Source: Pseudomonas sputi (lineage in GTDB: Bacteria; Pseudomonadota; Gammaproteobacteria; Pseudomonadales; Pseudomonadaceae). From it: 49,938 bases of DNA. The DNA is taken from positions 1 through 49,938 of the forward strand of contig NZ_BQHI01000032.1 of the NCBI RefSeq assembly GCF_021603585.1. Direction: 5' to 3'. A model generated the notes under the pieces. It was given only the letters and a program-made list of their open reading frames with translations. It did not search any database and was not told the origin of the DNA. The number at the start of each line of letters is the position of its first letter. Position 1 is the first letter of the stretch. Of this stretch, positions 1 through 9,411 are shown piece after piece. The translations under genes were made by a program, and so were the position numbers.

Positions 1-70
1 TGGAAAAGTGCGATGAATCAATTTGCGATTCTGTACGGAGATCGATTTATCAGGCCAACCTGGTAAAAGC

Positions 71-94
71 ACGGCCTGCCTGACGGCAGGCCGT
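71..94. repeat. Perfect 10-bp hairpin
   Basis: Arms 71-80 and 85-94 are perfectly complementary around a TGAC loop. No T-run follows on the plus strand, so it is not a canonical intrinsic terminator. It may be the terminator-like end of a gene outside the window or part of a structured RNA. Confidence 0.5.
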
Positions 95-299
95 TACCGG
101 CCCGCACACAAAATATCTGACAGTCCCCTCAATTGTCGCCAAACAATTGGGTGGCAGTCGTACGCGGGTTGGCGAACCGGAGCAAAAGGAACCCGGCAGA
201 CCCGAAGGTCTCCCACGCACAACCGCCATGACTCGATGTGGCGGTAAACAATAGCCGCCATCATGGTTGTCGTGCGCCTTAAGCTTTCCGGGTCGCCAA

Positions 300-466
300 A
301 CCCAGTGCTGAACATTCAGCATTGGGTGAGCTTAGGAATCAGGACTTCACGACGCAATCGGATGGCGGGGTTGCAAGCTGTAGGATTCTGCCGAGATTCG
401 GCAGCGAATCCTGATGGCGGGAAGGTCGTTCCGACCTTCATTCGCGGGCAAGCCCGCTCCCACAGG
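300..466. repeat. Cluster of four stem-loops including a REP element
   Basis: Four palindromes lie in succession. The first is a 12-bp stem at 300-327 with one G-T pair. The second is a two-part stem at 382-412 (AGGATTC/GAATCCT enclosing TGCCGA/TCGGCA). The third is an 8-bp stem at 421-439. The last is GCGGGC-AA-GCCCGC at 444-457 followed by TCCCACAGG. The last is a common REP-type repeat of fluorescent pseudomonads, and the same core recurs at 35522-35535. The cluster lies just beyond the 3' end of the leftward ubiK gene, where such elements often act as mRNA ends or stabilisers. Confidence 0.7.
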
Positions 467-493
467 GGGCCGCAGTCACAAAGAAACGAGGTG

Positions 494-754
494 TTATTCA
501 GCCGGCGGCGTCAGCTTCGCTTCCAGCTCCGCCACCTTCGCCTCAAGGCTCTCGAGCCGGGCGCGAGTGCGCGCCAGTACCACCATCTGACTGTCAAACT
601 CTTCGCGACTCACCAGGTCCAGTTTGCTGAAGGCACTTTGCAGCAGCATCTTGAACTGGCTTTCGATTTCGGCTTTTGGCAACGGCGTGTCGCCGCTGAA
701 CAGGCGGGAAGCGGTGCCGCTCAGGGCGTCGAGGAAGTCTTTGGGCGCGAGCAT
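494..754 (-). CDS. ubiK: UbiK, accessory factor for ubiquinone biosynthesis (YqiC/BMFP family)
   Basis: A small 86-residue protein of the UbiK (YqiC) family. In enterobacteria UbiK helps the soluble ubiquinone-biosynthesis enzymes assemble with UbiJ and lipid under aerobic conditions. The N-terminal half (MLAPKDFLDALSG) is the conserved amphipathic part. From about residue 50 the protein is a regular heptad-rich coiled coil (LARTRARLESLEAKVAELEAKL) with an acidic, proline-containing tail. Length and layout match the family. It is transcribed alone, divergently from glnK. I recall a ubiK homologue next to glnK in P. aeruginosa too, which supports the call. Confidence 0.88.
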   Translation of the reverse strand: MLAPKDFLDALSGTASRLFSGDTPLPKAEIESQFKMLLQSAFSKLDLVSREEFDSQMVVLARTRARLESLEAKVAELEAKLTPPAE

Positions 755-1491
<737 letters not shown>

Positions 1492-1528
1492 ACGCCGCCA
1501 CAAACCCAACGCCCCAGGAGAAAACAAT

Positions 1529-2866
1529 ATGACTCTGCGTAAATTCGCAGGGCTAGGAGCCCTGTTGTCTATCGTAATGCCCGGCCTGGCCATGGCGGCA
1601 GACGAAGTGGCAGCCCCAGTCCTGAACTCCGGCGACACCGCCTGGATGCTCACCTCTACTGTCCTTGTGCTGTTCATGACCATTCCCGGTCTCGCGCTGT
1701 TCTACGGCGGCATGGTTCGGTCGAAAAACATTCTTTCCGTGATGATGCAGTGCTTCGCCATTACCGGTCTGATCAGCGTGCTGTGGGTCATTTATGGCTA
1801 CAGCATCGCGTTCGACACCACCGGCATGGAGCAGGGCGTCGTCAACTTCAACTCGTTCGTGGGCGGTTTTGGCAAGGCGTTCCTGGCCGGTGTCACGCCA
1901 GCGAGCCTGACCGGCCCGGCGGCGCTGTTCCCCGAGGCGGTGTTCATCACCTTTCAGATGACCTTTGCGATCATCACCCCGGCGCTGATCGTCGGTGCGT
2001 TCGCTGAGCGGATGAAGTTCTCCGCGATGCTGATCTTCATGGGCATCTGGTTCACCCTGGTCTATGCACCGATCGCGCACATGGTCTGGTCCGGCAACGG
2101 CGGCCTGATGTGGGACTGGGGCGTACTCGACTTCGCCGGCGGCACCGTGGTGCACATCAACGCCGGTGTGGCCGGTCTGATTGCCTGCCTGGTACTGGGC
2201 AAGCGCAAAGGCTTCCCGACCACGCCGATGGCGCCACACAATCTGGGTTACACCCTGATGGGCGCAGCGATGCTGTGGGTTGGCTGGTTCGGCTTCAACG
2301 CCGGTTCCGCTGTCGCCGCCAACGGCACCGCCGGCATGGCGATGCTGGTGACCCAGATCGCGACTGCCGCTGCCGCACTGGGCTGGATGTTCGCCGAGTG
2401 GATCACTCACGGCAAACCCAGCGCACTGGGTATCGCCTCCGGCGTCGTTGCCGGTCTGGTGGCGATCACGCCGGCCGCTGGCACCGTGGGCCCGATGGGC
2501 GCCCTGGTGATCGGCCTGGCGGCGGGCGTGGTGTGCTTCTTCTGCGCCACCACCCTGAAACGCAAACTCGGTTATGACGATTCCCTGGACGCCTTCGGCG
2601 TGCACGGTATCGGCGGTATCCTCGGCGCAATCCTGACCGGTGTGTTTGCCGCACCGTCGCTGGGTGGCTTCGGCACCGTCACCGACATCGCCGCACAAGT
2701 CTGGATTCAGTGCAAAGGCGTCGGCTTCACCGTGATCTACACCGCGATCGTCACCTTCATTATCCTGAAGGTACTGGATGCCGTGATGGGGCTGCGCGTG
2801 ACCGAGGAAGAAGAATCGGTCGGCCTGGACCTGGCACAACACAACGAGCGCGGCTACAACCTGTAA
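1529..2866 (+). CDS. amtB: Ammonium transporter AmtB
   Basis: A 445-residue Amt/Rh ammonium channel of the inner membrane. The N-terminus (about 23 residues, ending AMA-A) looks like a cleavable signal peptide, as in E. coli AmtB. Eleven hydrophobic segments follow. The pore twin histidines are visible as His184 (in PIAHMVW) and His359 (in FGVHGIGG). Other family motifs are LFYGGMVRSKN and the DDSLDAFGVHG segment. The ATG at 1529 follows AGGAG (1516-1520); an in-frame start further upstream would overlap glnK and lacks a ribosome site. It is co-transcribed with glnK, whose product blocks it, and ends in a strong terminator. Confidence 0.97.
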   Translation: MTLRKFAGLGALLSIVMPGLAMAADEVAAPVLNSGDTAWMLTSTVLVLFMTIPGLALFYGGMVRSKNILSVMMQCFAITGLISVLWVIYGYSIAFDTTGMEQGVVNFNSFVGGFGKAFLAGVTPASLTGPAALFPEAVFITFQMTFAIITPALIVGAFAERMKFSAMLIFMGIWFTLVYAPIAHMVWSGNGGLMWDWGVLDFAGGTVVHINAGVAGLIACLVLGKRKGFPTTPMAPHNLGYTLMGAAMLWVGWFGFNAGSAVAANGTAGMAMLVTQIATAAAALGWMFAEWITHGKPSALGIASGVVAGLVAITPAAGTVGPMGALVIGLAAGVVCFFCATTLKRKLGYDDSLDAFGVHGIGGILGAILTGVFAAPSLGGFGTVTDIAAQVWIQCKGVGFTVIYTAIVTFIILKVLDAVMGLRVTEEEESVGLDLAQHNERGYNL

Positions 2867-2886
2867 GCACGCGCCGCCAAAAACTT

Positions 2887-2910
2887 GCCCGGCTTGCCGG
2901 GCATTTTTTT
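2887..2910 (+). terminator. Intrinsic terminator of glnK-amtB
   Basis: GCCCGGC at 2887-2893 pairs with GCCGGGC at 2896-2902 and is followed by a run of seven T after one A. It lies 21 bp beyond the amtB stop codon. Confidence 0.9.
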
Positions 2911-3027
2911 GTCTGGAATTTGTCTTTCCTGATACAGCTGAAAGGATTTTTCGTACTGCTTTGGTCGTGTTTACGACGAGTGTTTTTCTGCGGTCAAAGG
3001 CTTACATCATTGAAGGAATATTAGGGC

Positions 3028-3056
3028 CTTTGTTTTTTTCCAGAGCGCGCTAGAAT
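3028..3056 (+). promoter_or_regulatory. Candidate promoter of the yjbQ-like gene
   Basis: TAGAAT at 3051-3056 is a good -10 element, with a weak CTTTGT at 3028-3033 17 bp upstream. A start near 3062 would give a leader of about 20 nt before the ATG at 3082. Confidence 0.35.
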
Positions 3057-3081
3057 GCGCCCCGAACGTGCGGAGAACTGT

Positions 3082-3507
3082 ATGTGGCAACAGACTCTGA
3101 TAACCCTGCGGGCAAGGCCCCGGGGCTTTCATCTGGTGACGGATGAGTTGCTCGCCGGCCTGCCTGAACTCAAGGCATGCCGGGTCGGTCTGTTGCATTT
3201 GTGGCTGCAGCATACCTCGGCGTCGTTGACCATCAACGAGAACGCCGATCCGGCGGTACGTCGCGACTTCGAACGATTTTTCAATCGTCTGATCCCACAA
3301 GGAACAGACGGCTATGAGCATAACGACGAAGGCCTGGACGACCTCCCGGCGCACTTCAAGGCCAGCGTGCTGGGGTGTCAGATCAGTTTGCCGGTAACGG
3401 CGGGTCGACTGGCACTGGGTACCTGGCAAGGCGTTTACCTGGGCGAGCACCGTGACCATGGCGGTGCCCGTAAAGTCCTCGCCACCTTGCACGGTGAAGG
3501 GGCATGA
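3082..3507 (+). CDS. YjbQ family protein (UPF0047)
   Basis: A 141-residue protein of the YjbQ/UPF0047 family, named secondary thiamine-phosphate synthase enzyme in some databases after genetic suppression data in E. coli; the physiological reaction is not settled. Family hallmarks are [16 protein letters not shown], with a conserved His and Asn/Asp, and the C-terminal [15 protein letters not shown], with clustered histidine and acidic residues for a metal site. The ATG at 3082 has GGAG at 3072-3075 and matches the usual length of about 140 residues. It is probably monocistronic, since the amtB terminator lies upstream and sutA has its own promoter-like sequence. Confidence 0.88.
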   Translation: MWQQTLITLRARPRGFHLVTDELLAGLPELKACRVGLLHLWLQHTSASLTINENADPAVRRDFERFFNRLIPQGTDGYEHNDEGLDDLPAHFKASVLGCQISLPVTAGRLALGTWQGVYLGEHRDHGGARKVLATLHGEGA

Positions 3508-3549
3508 ACCGTTGGTCACCAACGGTTACCGATTTTTTTCCGGCGGCTT

Positions 3550-3577
3550 TCGACAGTCGCCAAAGCTGGTCTATAAC
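3550..3577 (+). promoter_or_regulatory. Candidate promoter of sutA
   Basis: TCGACA at 3550-3555 and TATAAC at 3572-3577 are 16 bp apart, a good sigma70-type pair, 33 bp before the sutA ATG. Confidence 0.5.
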
Positions 3578-3609
3578 TAATCTGCTTTTCGCAAGTCATG
3601 AGGTAGAAC

Positions 3610-3936
3610 ATGAGCGACGATGATCTGGAAAACGACGACCTCGAAGTAGGCGACGAAGACGAGGCCGAAGACGGTCTGGAAGCAGCAGCGGAAGACGTTG
3701 CTGAAGACGATGGCGGTGACGATACGCCGGCCCCGGCTGCCAAAGGTAAAGCCAAGGCTGCGGTGTCGGTCGACGAGTTGCCGAGCATCGAAGCCAAGAA
3801 CAAGGAGCGCGACGCCCTGGCCAAGGCCATGGAAGAATTCCTTGCGCGCGGTGGCAAGGTTCAGGAAGTGGAGGCCAACGTGGTCGCCGATCCGCCCAAG
3901 AAGCCGGACAACAAGTATGGCAGCCGCCCTATCTGA
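3610..3936 (+). CDS. sutA: Transcriptional regulator SutA
   Basis: A 108-residue highly charged protein that I recognise as SutA, the Pseudomonas RNA-polymerase-binding factor that supports gene expression in slow-growing or dormant cells. The first 40 residues are almost purely acidic (MSDDDLENDDLEVGDEDE) and probably disordered. An AKGKAKAA basic-Ala stretch follows, then a predicted helix (about 58-80, IEAKNKERDALAKAMEEFLARGG) that corresponds to the structured core, and a short tail ending PPKKPDNKYGSRPI. Size and sequence resemble P. aeruginosa SutA. It is monocistronic, between its own promoter-like sequence and a strong terminator. Confidence 0.88.
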   Translation: MSDDDLENDDLEVGDEDEAEDGLEAAAEDVAEDDGGDDTPAPAAKGKAKAAVSVDELPSIEAKNKERDALAKAMEEFLARGGKVQEVEANVVADPPKKPDNKYGSRPI

Positions 3937-3956
3937 GGCGTGCCGTTTGCTTGCTG

Positions 3957-3985
3957 AAAAAGCCCGCCGTCGCTGCGGGCTTTTT
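3957..3985 (+). terminator. Terminator between sutA and the convergent HAD gene
   Basis: AAAAAGCCCGC at 3957-3967 pairs with GCGGGCTTTTT at 3975-3985. The A-run and T-run flanks make it usable in both directions, serving sutA and the leftward operon that ends at 4002. Confidence 0.9.
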
Positions 3986-4001
3986 CATGGGCAGAAGAAA
4001 T

Positions 4002-4706
4002 CTAGCTGCGGCTGTTCCAGCGGGCGAGTACCGCGGGCAGATCGTTCAGGCTGCGAATCTCGGCATCCGGCAGGCGCTCCGCTTCCCAGACCTTGCCGGC
4101 GGGGTTGAACCAGATCGCTCGCAAACCGGCCTGCTGCGCTCCGGCGATGTCATCCCCTGGATGATCGCCGATATGCACCGCCGCTTCGGCGCTCACGCCA
4201 CCGCGCTGCAAAGCCTCGTGGAACAGTCGCGCATCCGGCTTGGCGATGCCGATGTCTTCGGCGCACAGCGCAAACCTGAAGTAATCCGCCAGCCCGAGAC
4301 GACGTACATCCGCATTGCCGTTGGTGACCACGCCGAGAGCGTAGTGTTTGGCGAGGGTTTCCAGAACTGGTTCGACCTCCGGGAACACCTCGATCTGATG
4401 CCGCGCATGCAGAAACACTTCAAAACTCTTGTCCGCCAGATCCGAGGCTTCGCCGTGGGCGTACCCGGCCTCTTCCAGCGCATGGAACAGCACCCGCCGC
4501 CGCAGTGCGCTGATGCGATGCTTGAGACCCGGTTCGCTGGTCAGTACCCGCTCGCGGATCGACCACAGATGCTCCACCGGTACCGCGCCCAGATTCGGCG
4601 CATGTTCGCTTAGCCATTCGCGCAAAACCGCTTCGGCGCTGACGATCACCGGGGCGGTGTCCCACAGGGTGTCGTCGAGGTCGAAGGTGATCAACTGGAT
4701 GCTCAT
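4002..4706 (-). CDS. HAD-IA family hydrolase
   Basis: A 234-residue haloacid dehalogenase-like phosphatase. Motif I is [10 protein letters not shown] with nucleophile Asp9 and acid/base Asp11. Motif II is VVTNGN, the motif III lysine lies in [10 protein letters not shown], and motif IV is [13 protein letters not shown]. The helical cap between motifs I and II (about residues 20-95) places it in subclass I. The substrate is unknown; relatives dephosphorylate FMN-like or sugar-phosphate metabolites. The ATG at 4706 overlaps the xerC stop codon by 4 bp, so it is translationally coupled as the last gene of the leftward block. Confidence 0.88.
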   Translation of the reverse strand: MSIQLITFDLDDTLWDTAPVIVSAEAVLREWLSEHAPNLGAVPVEHLWSIRERVLTSEPGLKHRISALRRRVLFHALEEAGYAHGEASDLADKSFEVFLHARHQIEVFPEVEPVLETLAKHYALGVVTNGNADVRRLGLADYFRFALCAEDIGIAKPDARLFHEALQRGGVSAEAAVHIGDHPGDDIAGAQQAGLRAIWFNPAGKVWEAERLPDAEIRSLNDLPAVLARWNSRS

Positions 4707-5602
4707 GAATCGTCGCCTTTCATGCGTTTGGCCCGTGGATGGGCGCTGTCGTAGACCGCCGCCAGGTGCTGGAAGTCCAGGTGGGTGTAGATCTGGGTGG
4801 TCTTGATGTCCGAGTGGCCGAGCAGTTCCTGCACCGCTCGCAGGTCCTGAGAGGACTCGAGCAAATGGCTGGCGAAGGAGTGTCGCAGCATGTGCGGGTG
4901 CAGGTTCTGCCCCAGTTCGCGCTCGCCGGCGAGTTTGACCCGAACCTGTATCGCGCGCGGGCCGAGGCGTCGGCCTTGCTGGCTGACGAAAACGGCATCG
5001 TCCGCCGGGTTGGTCAGCGCCCGCAGCGGCAGCCATTGCTCCAGTGCTTCCCGAGCCTTTTTGCCGACCGGTAACAGGCGCGTCTTGCTGCCCTTGCCGA
5101 GCACCTGAACCATGCCGTCGGCCAGATCGAGCTGATCGAGATTGAGCCCGGTCAGCTCTGACAGGCGCAGCCCGGAAGAATAGAACAGCTCCAGAATCGC
5201 CTGATCACGCCGAGCCAGGAAATCGTCCTCCACGGCCCCTTCGAGCAGTTGCAGGGCGCGGTCGGTATCGAGAGTTTTTGGCAGGCGGCGCTCGCCTTTG
5301 GGGGGGGCCAGACCGGTGGCCGGATCGTGATCGCAGAGGCCTTCGCGATTCAGATAGTGATAGAGCCCGCGCACCGCCGAGAGCAGGCGCGCCAGGCTGC
5401 GCGAGGACTGACCCTGGGCATGCAGGCGGGCGATCAGACTGCGCAGGCGCTGGATGTCCAGGGCCTGCCAGCTGCCGATGTTTTGTTTGTTGCACCAGCC
5501 GAGGACTTTGTCGAGGTCGCGTCGGTAGGCCGACAGCGTGTGCGGCGACACCTGCCGCTCACTGCGCAGGTGTTCGCAGTAAGCGTCCAGTTGTCGTTCC
5601 AT
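4703..5602 (-). CDS. xerC: Site-specific tyrosine recombinase XerC
   Basis: A 299-residue tyrosine recombinase that, with XerD, resolves chromosome dimers at dif during division; the orthologue in fluorescent pseudomonads is also known as Sss. The N-terminal SAM-like core-binding domain spans about residues 1-85. The catalytic residues are visible as Arg146 (GLRLSEL), Lys170, His237 and Arg240 ([12 protein letters not shown]), His263 (LLGHSDI) and the nucleophile Tyr272 (QIYTHLD). The short gap to the preceding DUF484 gene (2 bp) and the 4-bp overlap with the HAD gene indicate one operon. Association with dapF and the DUF484 gene is also seen in E. coli. Confidence 0.96.
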   Translation of the reverse strand: MERQLDAYCEHLRSERQVSPHTLSAYRRDLDKVLGWCNKQNIGSWQALDIQRLRSLIARLHAQGQSSRSLARLLSAVRGLYHYLNREGLCDHDPATGLAPPKGERRLPKTLDTDRALQLLEGAVEDDFLARRDQAILELFYSSGLRLSELTGLNLDQLDLADGMVQVLGKGSKTRLLPVGKKAREALEQWLPLRALTNPADDAVFVSQQGRRLGPRAIQVRVKLAGERELGQNLHPHMLRHSFASHLLESSQDLRAVQELLGHSDIKTTQIYTHLDFQHLAAVYDSAHPRAKRMKGDDS

Positions 5603-5604
5603 GG

Positions 5605-6330
5605 TCAGCGTACCGAGCGCAGGGAGCTGTTGACCCGTGGCAGCACGCGACCCATGACTTCGGCGATGTAGCTGAGGAACAGCGTGCCGACCGAACTCTT
5701 GTAATGCTGCGGGTCACGGCTGGCGATAGCCAGAATTCCGTGGATGCCCTGATGGCTGACGGCGACCACGGCGGTGGAGCCGATCTGCTTGCGCTGCTCT
5801 TCGCCAAACAGGAAGTCCAGTTCATGTTCGCGCAGGCTGCCGCTGACGCTCTTGCCTTCGGTGAGCAATCCGCCAATGGCAGTTTGCGCGTCGGCGTGGG
5901 TGACCCAGCGGCCGACCGGGGCTGGGTTGTCGCCGAGCAGGATCAGGCTGACGAAGGGCACCTGGAAATCCTGACGCAGGCTGTCTTCAACGCTGATCAC
6001 CACGTCTTCCAGAGTGGCAGCGTCCATCAGTGCAAGGATCAGGCGACGGGTCTTGTCGAACAGGCGATCGTTGTCCCGGGCCACGTCCATCAAGTGCGAG
6101 AGGCGATGCCGCATCTCGATGTTGCGGTCGCGCAGGATGGCCATCTGGCGCTCGACCAGCGAGACGGTATCGCCGCGCTGATGAGGGATGCGCAGGGACG
6201 GCAGTAGATCTTCATGCTCGACGAAGAAGTCCGGATGAGCCTCCAGGTACGCGGCAACGGCTGCCGCCTCCAGGCTCTCGGACGCTGATTCACCGGACTG
6301 TCGGGCGGGTACCTGAGGCTTATCGGTCAT
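5605..6330 (-). CDS. DUF484 family protein
   Basis: A 241-residue member of the DUF484 family (E. coli YigA-like), whose function is not established. The N-terminal part ([29 protein letters not shown]) is the family signature. A helical, charged stretch ([20 protein letters not shown]) follows, then a GAF-like domain from about residue 100 to the end ([16 protein letters not shown] ... IASRDPQHY). The family nearly always lies between dapF and xerC, as here, but no link to their functions is proven. It is separated from xerC by 2 bp and from dapF by 13 bp. Confidence 0.88.
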   Translation of the reverse strand: MTDKPQVPARQSGESASESLEAAAVAAYLEAHPDFFVEHEDLLPSLRIPHQRGDTVSLVERQMAILRDRNIEMRHRLSHLMDVARDNDRLFDKTRRLILALMDAATLEDVVISVEDSLRQDFQVPFVSLILLGDNPAPVGRWVTHADAQTAIGGLLTEGKSVSGSLREHELDFLFGEEQRKQIGSTAVVAVSHQGIHGILAIASRDPQHYKSSVGTLFLSYIAEVMGRVLPRVNSSLRSVR

Positions 6331-6343
6331 GGCTTCTGCTCAC

Positions 6344-7174
6344 TCAAAGACGCACTTGTCCTTCGTATACGCGCACTGCCGGGCCGGTCATCAACACCGG
6401 TTGGCCGGGGCCTGCCCACTCGATGGACAGACGCCCGCCCGGCAGGTCGATCAGCAGTGGCGAATCCATCCACCCCTGACTGATCGCCGCTACAGCAGCA
6501 GCGCAGGCACCGGTACCGCAGGCCTGGGTTTCCCCGGCGCCACGTTCCCACACGCGCAGTTGCGCGCGATGGCGGTCGATGACCTGGAGAAAACCGACGT
6601 TGACCCGCGCCGGAAAGCGCGGATGGTGTTCGATTTTCGGCCCCAGTTCATGCACCGGTGCGGTGTTGATATCGCTGACTCGCAGCACCGCATGGGGGTT
6701 GCCCATGGACACCGCGGCCAGATCGACGGGCTTACCGTCGACATCGACCTGATAACTCAGGGCCTGCTCCGGCGCCTGGAACGGAATATCCGCCGGCACC
6801 AGGCGCGGGGCGCCCATGTTCACGCCGATCTGGCCGTCGTTACGCACGTCCAGTTCGATGATGCCGCCCTTGGTCTCGACGCGAATCTGCCGTTTGGCGG
6901 TCAGGCGCTTGTCGAGCACGAAGCGGGCGAAGCAGCGCGCACCGTTGCCGCACTGCTCCACTTCGGAGCCGTCGGAATTGAAGATCCGGTACCGGAAATC
7001 CACATCCGGATTGCTCGGCGCTTCGACGATCAGCAACTGGTCGAAACCGATGCCGGTGTGCCGGTCGCCCCACATTTTTGCGTGCTTGGGCTGAATATGC
7101 GCGTGCTGGCTGACCAGGTCGAGAACCATGAAGTCGTTGCCCAGGCCGTGCATCTTGGTAAAACGCAGCAGCAT
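6344..7174 (-). CDS. dapF: Diaminopimelate epimerase DapF
   Basis: A 276-residue PLP-independent epimerase converting LL- to meso-diaminopimelate, which supplies peptidoglycan and the last step to lysine. The two catalytic cysteines are seen as Cys75 (EQCGNGARC) and Cys219 (QACGTGACA). The start [11 protein letters not shown] is typical. I chose the ATG at 7174, giving [14 protein letters not shown], because longer in-frame starts would run into lysA and lack homology. The gene begins only 4 bp after the lysA stop codon, so the enzymes for the last two steps to lysine are encoded together. Confidence 0.96.
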   Translation of the reverse strand: MLLRFTKMHGLGNDFMVLDLVSQHAHIQPKHAKMWGDRHTGIGFDQLLIVEAPSNPDVDFRYRIFNSDGSEVEQCGNGARCFARFVLDKRLTAKRQIRVETKGGIIELDVRNDGQIGVNMGAPRLVPADIPFQAPEQALSYQVDVDGKPVDLAAVSMGNPHAVLRVSDINTAPVHELGPKIEHHPRFPARVNVGFLQVIDRHRAQLRVWERGAGETQACGTGACAAAVAAISQGWMDSPLLIDLPGGRLSIEWAGPGQPVLMTGPAVRVYEGQVRL

Positions 7175-7178
7175 GGGG

Positions 7179-8426
7179 TTACTCCGGCAGCAGGCTTTCG
7201 CCGGCAAACAGCTCGGCCACGGTTTCGCGGCGACGCACTTCAAAGGCCTGATCGCCATCCACCAGCACCTCGGCGGCACGGCCGCGGGTGTTGTAGTTGG
7301 AGCTCATCACAAAACCATAGGCACCGGCCGAATGCACGGCCAGCAGATCGCCTTCTTCCAGCGCCAGTTCGCGTTCCTTGGCGAGGAAGTCGCCGGTTTC
7401 GCAGATCGGGCCGACGATGTCGTAGGTGCGCGCAGCGGTCTCGCGCGGCTTGACCGGGGTCACGTCCATCCAGGCCTGGTACAACGCCGGGCGGATCAGG
7501 TCGTTCATGGCCGCGTCGACGATGGCGAAGTCTTTGTGCTCGGTGTGCTTGAGGTACTCGACCTGAGTCAGCAGCACGCCGGCGTTGGCGACGATGAAGC
7601 GGCCCGGTTCGAACACCAGCGCCAGATCACGACCGACCAGACGCTCACGTACAGCCTTGATGTAATCGGCGGCCAGTGGCGGCTCTTCATCGCGATAACG
7701 CACACCCAGGCCGCCACCGAGATCGATGTGGCGCAGGTGAATGCCGCAGTCGCCGAGGCGATCGACCAGACCCAGCAGGCGATCGAGGGCATCGAGGAAC
7801 GGCGGCAGGGTGGTCAGTTGCGAACCGATGTGGCAGTCGACGCCGACCACCTCCAGATTCGGCAGGTGCGCGGCACGCACGTACACGTCTTCGGCGTCGG
7901 CGATGGCGATGCCGAACTTGTTCTCTTTGAGACCGGTGGAAATGTACGGGTGGGTGCCGGCATCGACGTCCGGGTTCACGCGCAGCGAGATCGGCGCTCG
8001 AACGCCCAGTTCGGCGGCGACCACTTGCAGGCGCTCGAGCTCGTCGGTGGATTCGACGTTGAAGCAATGCACGCCGACTTCCAGCGCACGGCGCATGTCG
8101 TCACGGGTCTTGCCGACGCCGGAGAACACGATCTTGTCCGGGCTGCCGCCGGCGGCCAGAACACGTTCCAGTTCGCCACGGGAGACGATGTCGAAACCGG
8201 CGCCGATACGGGCCAGGACATTCAGGACGCCGAGGTTGGAGTTGGCCTTGACCGCAAAACACACCAGGTGCGGCATGCCGGCCAGCGCATCGGCGTAGGC
8301 CAGGTACTGGGCCTCGATGTGGGCGCGGGAGTAGACGTAGGTGGGAGTGCCGAAGCGATCGGCGATGGCGGACAGCGCCACACCTTCCGCGAACAGCTCC
8401 CCGCCACGGTAGTTAAAAGCGTCCAT
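7179..8426 (-). CDS. lysA: Diaminopimelate decarboxylase LysA
   Basis: A 415-residue fold-III PLP enzyme that decarboxylates meso-diaminopimelate to L-lysine. The PLP-binding lysine is Lys60 in CFAVKANSN. The glycine-rich phosphate-binding region is DLGGGLGV, the dimer-interface active-site motif is CETGDF, and the C-terminal [10 protein letters not shown] motif is present. The length matches the family. It follows lptM/lppL by 9 bp and precedes dapF by 4 bp, forming the front of the leftward operon. Whether a lysine-responsive regulator acts here cannot be seen; no LysR-type gene adjoins it. Confidence 0.97.
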   Translation of the reverse strand: MDAFNYRGGELFAEGVALSAIADRFGTPTYVYSRAHIEAQYLAYADALAGMPHLVCFAVKANSNLGVLNVLARIGAGFDIVSRGELERVLAAGGSPDKIVFSGVGKTRDDMRRALEVGVHCFNVESTDELERLQVVAAELGVRAPISLRVNPDVDAGTHPYISTGLKENKFGIAIADAEDVYVRAAHLPNLEVVGVDCHIGSQLTTLPPFLDALDRLLGLVDRLGDCGIHLRHIDLGGGLGVRYRDEEPPLAADYIKAVRERLVGRDLALVFEPGRFIVANAGVLLTQVEYLKHTEHKDFAIVDAAMNDLIRPALYQAWMDVTPVKPRETAARTYDIVGPICETGDFLAKERELALEEGDLLAVHSAGAYGFVMSSNYNTRGRAAEVLVDGDQAFEVRRRETVAELFAGESLLPE

Positions 8427-8435
8427 GGCGATCCC

Positions 8436-8609
8436 TTAGTAAACGTCGTGCTTGTGTGCCTTGGAGACAGGCTGCTTTTGCGAAGACTGGGCTTGCTCGG
8501 CCGGGTCCTGATCTTCATCGGGCAGGTACAGCGGGCCTTTTTGACCACAAGCCGAAACAAGGCAGGCAACCGCGACGAGCGCAGCAAGGGAAGAGATCAG
8601 GCGCTTCAT
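8436..8609 (-). CDS. lppL: Small lipoprotein LppL / LptM family
   Basis: A 57-residue lipoprotein. Its signal peptide ends in LVSAC with lipidated Cys21; Gly at +2 means it is not retained in the inner membrane. Directly after the cysteine comes GQKGPLYLP, the signature of the YifL/LptM family, which in E. coli helps mature the LptD-LptE lipopolysaccharide translocon. In P. aeruginosa the gene upstream of lysA is called lppL. The tail is hydrophilic and rich in Gln, Lys and His. Start ATG at 8609, stop TAA at 8436-8438, 9 bp before lysA. The family match and the conserved position support the call; the LptD role is inferred from E. coli. Confidence 0.9.
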   Translation of the reverse strand: MKRLISSLAALVAVACLVSACGQKGPLYLPDEDQDPAEQAQSSQKQPVSKAHKHDVY

Positions 8610-8643
8610 GGCGAAATCCTTGAAAATGCGTTAATTGCGCCGG

Positions 8644-8649
8644 AGTATA
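8644..8649 (-). promoter_or_regulatory. Candidate -10 element for the lppL-lysA operon
   Basis: TATACT on the minus strand (8649 to 8644) lies 34 bp upstream of the lppL ATG. No good -35 is visible 16-18 bp further upstream, so this is a modest candidate. Confidence 0.3.
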
Positions 8650-8848
8650 CCGGCCACCCGGCAGCTTGCCTATGCGACGGAACTCCCGTCCGGCGGGGCT
8701 CGGGCTGCGGCGCGGAAACTTTTCCCGCGTGGCGGATGGATATTTCGTCGCCGGGCAGGGCGCTTGGTCGTTATCCTTTGCAATCGGCCGGCAGCGTCCG
8801 TATCTTGCGGCGCTTGAGCCTGATCAGACATTTTTTGAGGTTGCCGCA

Positions 8849-9181
8849 ATGAGTTTGTCCGAAGCCCGTTTCCACGATCTGGTCGATGAAACCCAGGAAA
8901 AACTGGAAGACATCTTCGACGACAGCGACCTGGACATCGACATGGAGAACTCGGCCGGTGTGCTGACCGTCAAGTTCGAGAACGGCACCCAGCTGATCTT
9001 CAGTCGTCAGGAACCGTTGCGTCAGCTGTGGCTGGCCGCGGTGTCCGGCGGTTTCCACTTCGACTACGACGAAGAGAGCGAACGCTGGATGTGCGACAAG
9101 AGCGAAGAACAGCTGGGCGAAATGCTTGAGCGCATCGTCAGGCAGCAGGCCGGCACCGAATTCGACTTCGAAGGCCTGTGA
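8849..9181 (+). CDS. cyaY: Iron-sulfur assembly protein CyaY (frataxin)
   Basis: A 110-residue bacterial frataxin, an iron-binding regulator of IscS-driven Fe-S cluster assembly. The N-terminal helix carries the acidic ridge (EETQEKLEDIFDDSDLDIDMEN-like acidic residues at about 13-33), followed by the beta-sheet with GVLTVKFENG and the conserved QEPLRQLWLAA and GGFHFDYD motifs. The ATG at 8849 follows TTGAGG. It is divergent from lppL, as in other gamma-proteobacteria, and probably co-transcribed with the DUF1289 gene that starts 4 bp downstream. Confidence 0.95.
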   Translation: MSLSEARFHDLVDETQEKLEDIFDDSDLDIDMENSAGVLTVKFENGTQLIFSRQEPLRQLWLAAVSGGFHFDYDEESERWMCDKSEEQLGEMLERIVRQQAGTEFDFEGL

Positions 9182-9185
9182 TTTC

Positions 9186-9410
9186 GTGACTGACACCGCG
9201 CCCGCCCGTCCGCCGAAGCCGCTCTACAGCAACGTCAGCCCGGCCGTGCCTTCGCCGTGCACCGGCGTGTGCCGGCTGGATGAGCAGAAGGTCTGCCTCG
9301 GTTGCATGCGCCCTGTCGAAGACATCCGCGAGTGGCGCTCGGCCGATGACGAGCGCCGCCGGGTGATTTGCGCGCAAGCGGCTCAGCGCCGGCAGCTCGC
9401 CGGAGCGTAG
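9186..9410 (+). CDS. DUF1289 domain-containing protein
   Basis: A 74-residue protein with the DUF1289 cysteine pattern SPCTGVCRLDEQKVCLGCMR, four cysteines likely to bind a metal or Fe-S cluster, followed by the typical IREWRSADDERRRVI. The function is unknown. I chose GTG at 9186 because it begins right after the cyaY stop (9181), giving VTDTAPARPPKP; an in-frame ATG at 9126 would lie inside cyaY. Closeness to frataxin suggests, but does not prove, an iron-related role. Confidence 0.85.
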   Translation: MTDTAPARPPKPLYSNVSPAVPSPCTGVCRLDEQKVCLGCMRPVEDIREWRSADDERRRVICAQAAQRRQLAGA

Positions 9411-9411
9411 C

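Larger units (their letters stand above)
1..493. other. Gene-poor, highly structured intergenic region
   Basis: I see no convincing protein gene here. The stretch holds a perfect 10-bp hairpin at 71-94 (ACGGCCTGCC, loop TGAC, then its complement), a short stem with a CGAA loop at 198-211, mutually exclusive hairpins around 222-260, and further palindromes at 300-327, 382-412, 421-439 and 444-457. A minus-strand open frame (about 94-322) contains the peptide RPSGLPGSFCSGSPTRV, which resembles short phage Ash/Icd-like peptides; it has no clear ribosome site and may be a remnant. The combination could be a decayed phage-type regulatory locus followed by REP-type repeats. That reading is inference. 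Confidence 0.5.

Noticed and set aside
2710-3024. Plus-strand open frame crossing the amtB 3' end
   Set aside because: It runs out of frame through amtB and across the terminator, with an Arg-rich translation and no ribosome site.
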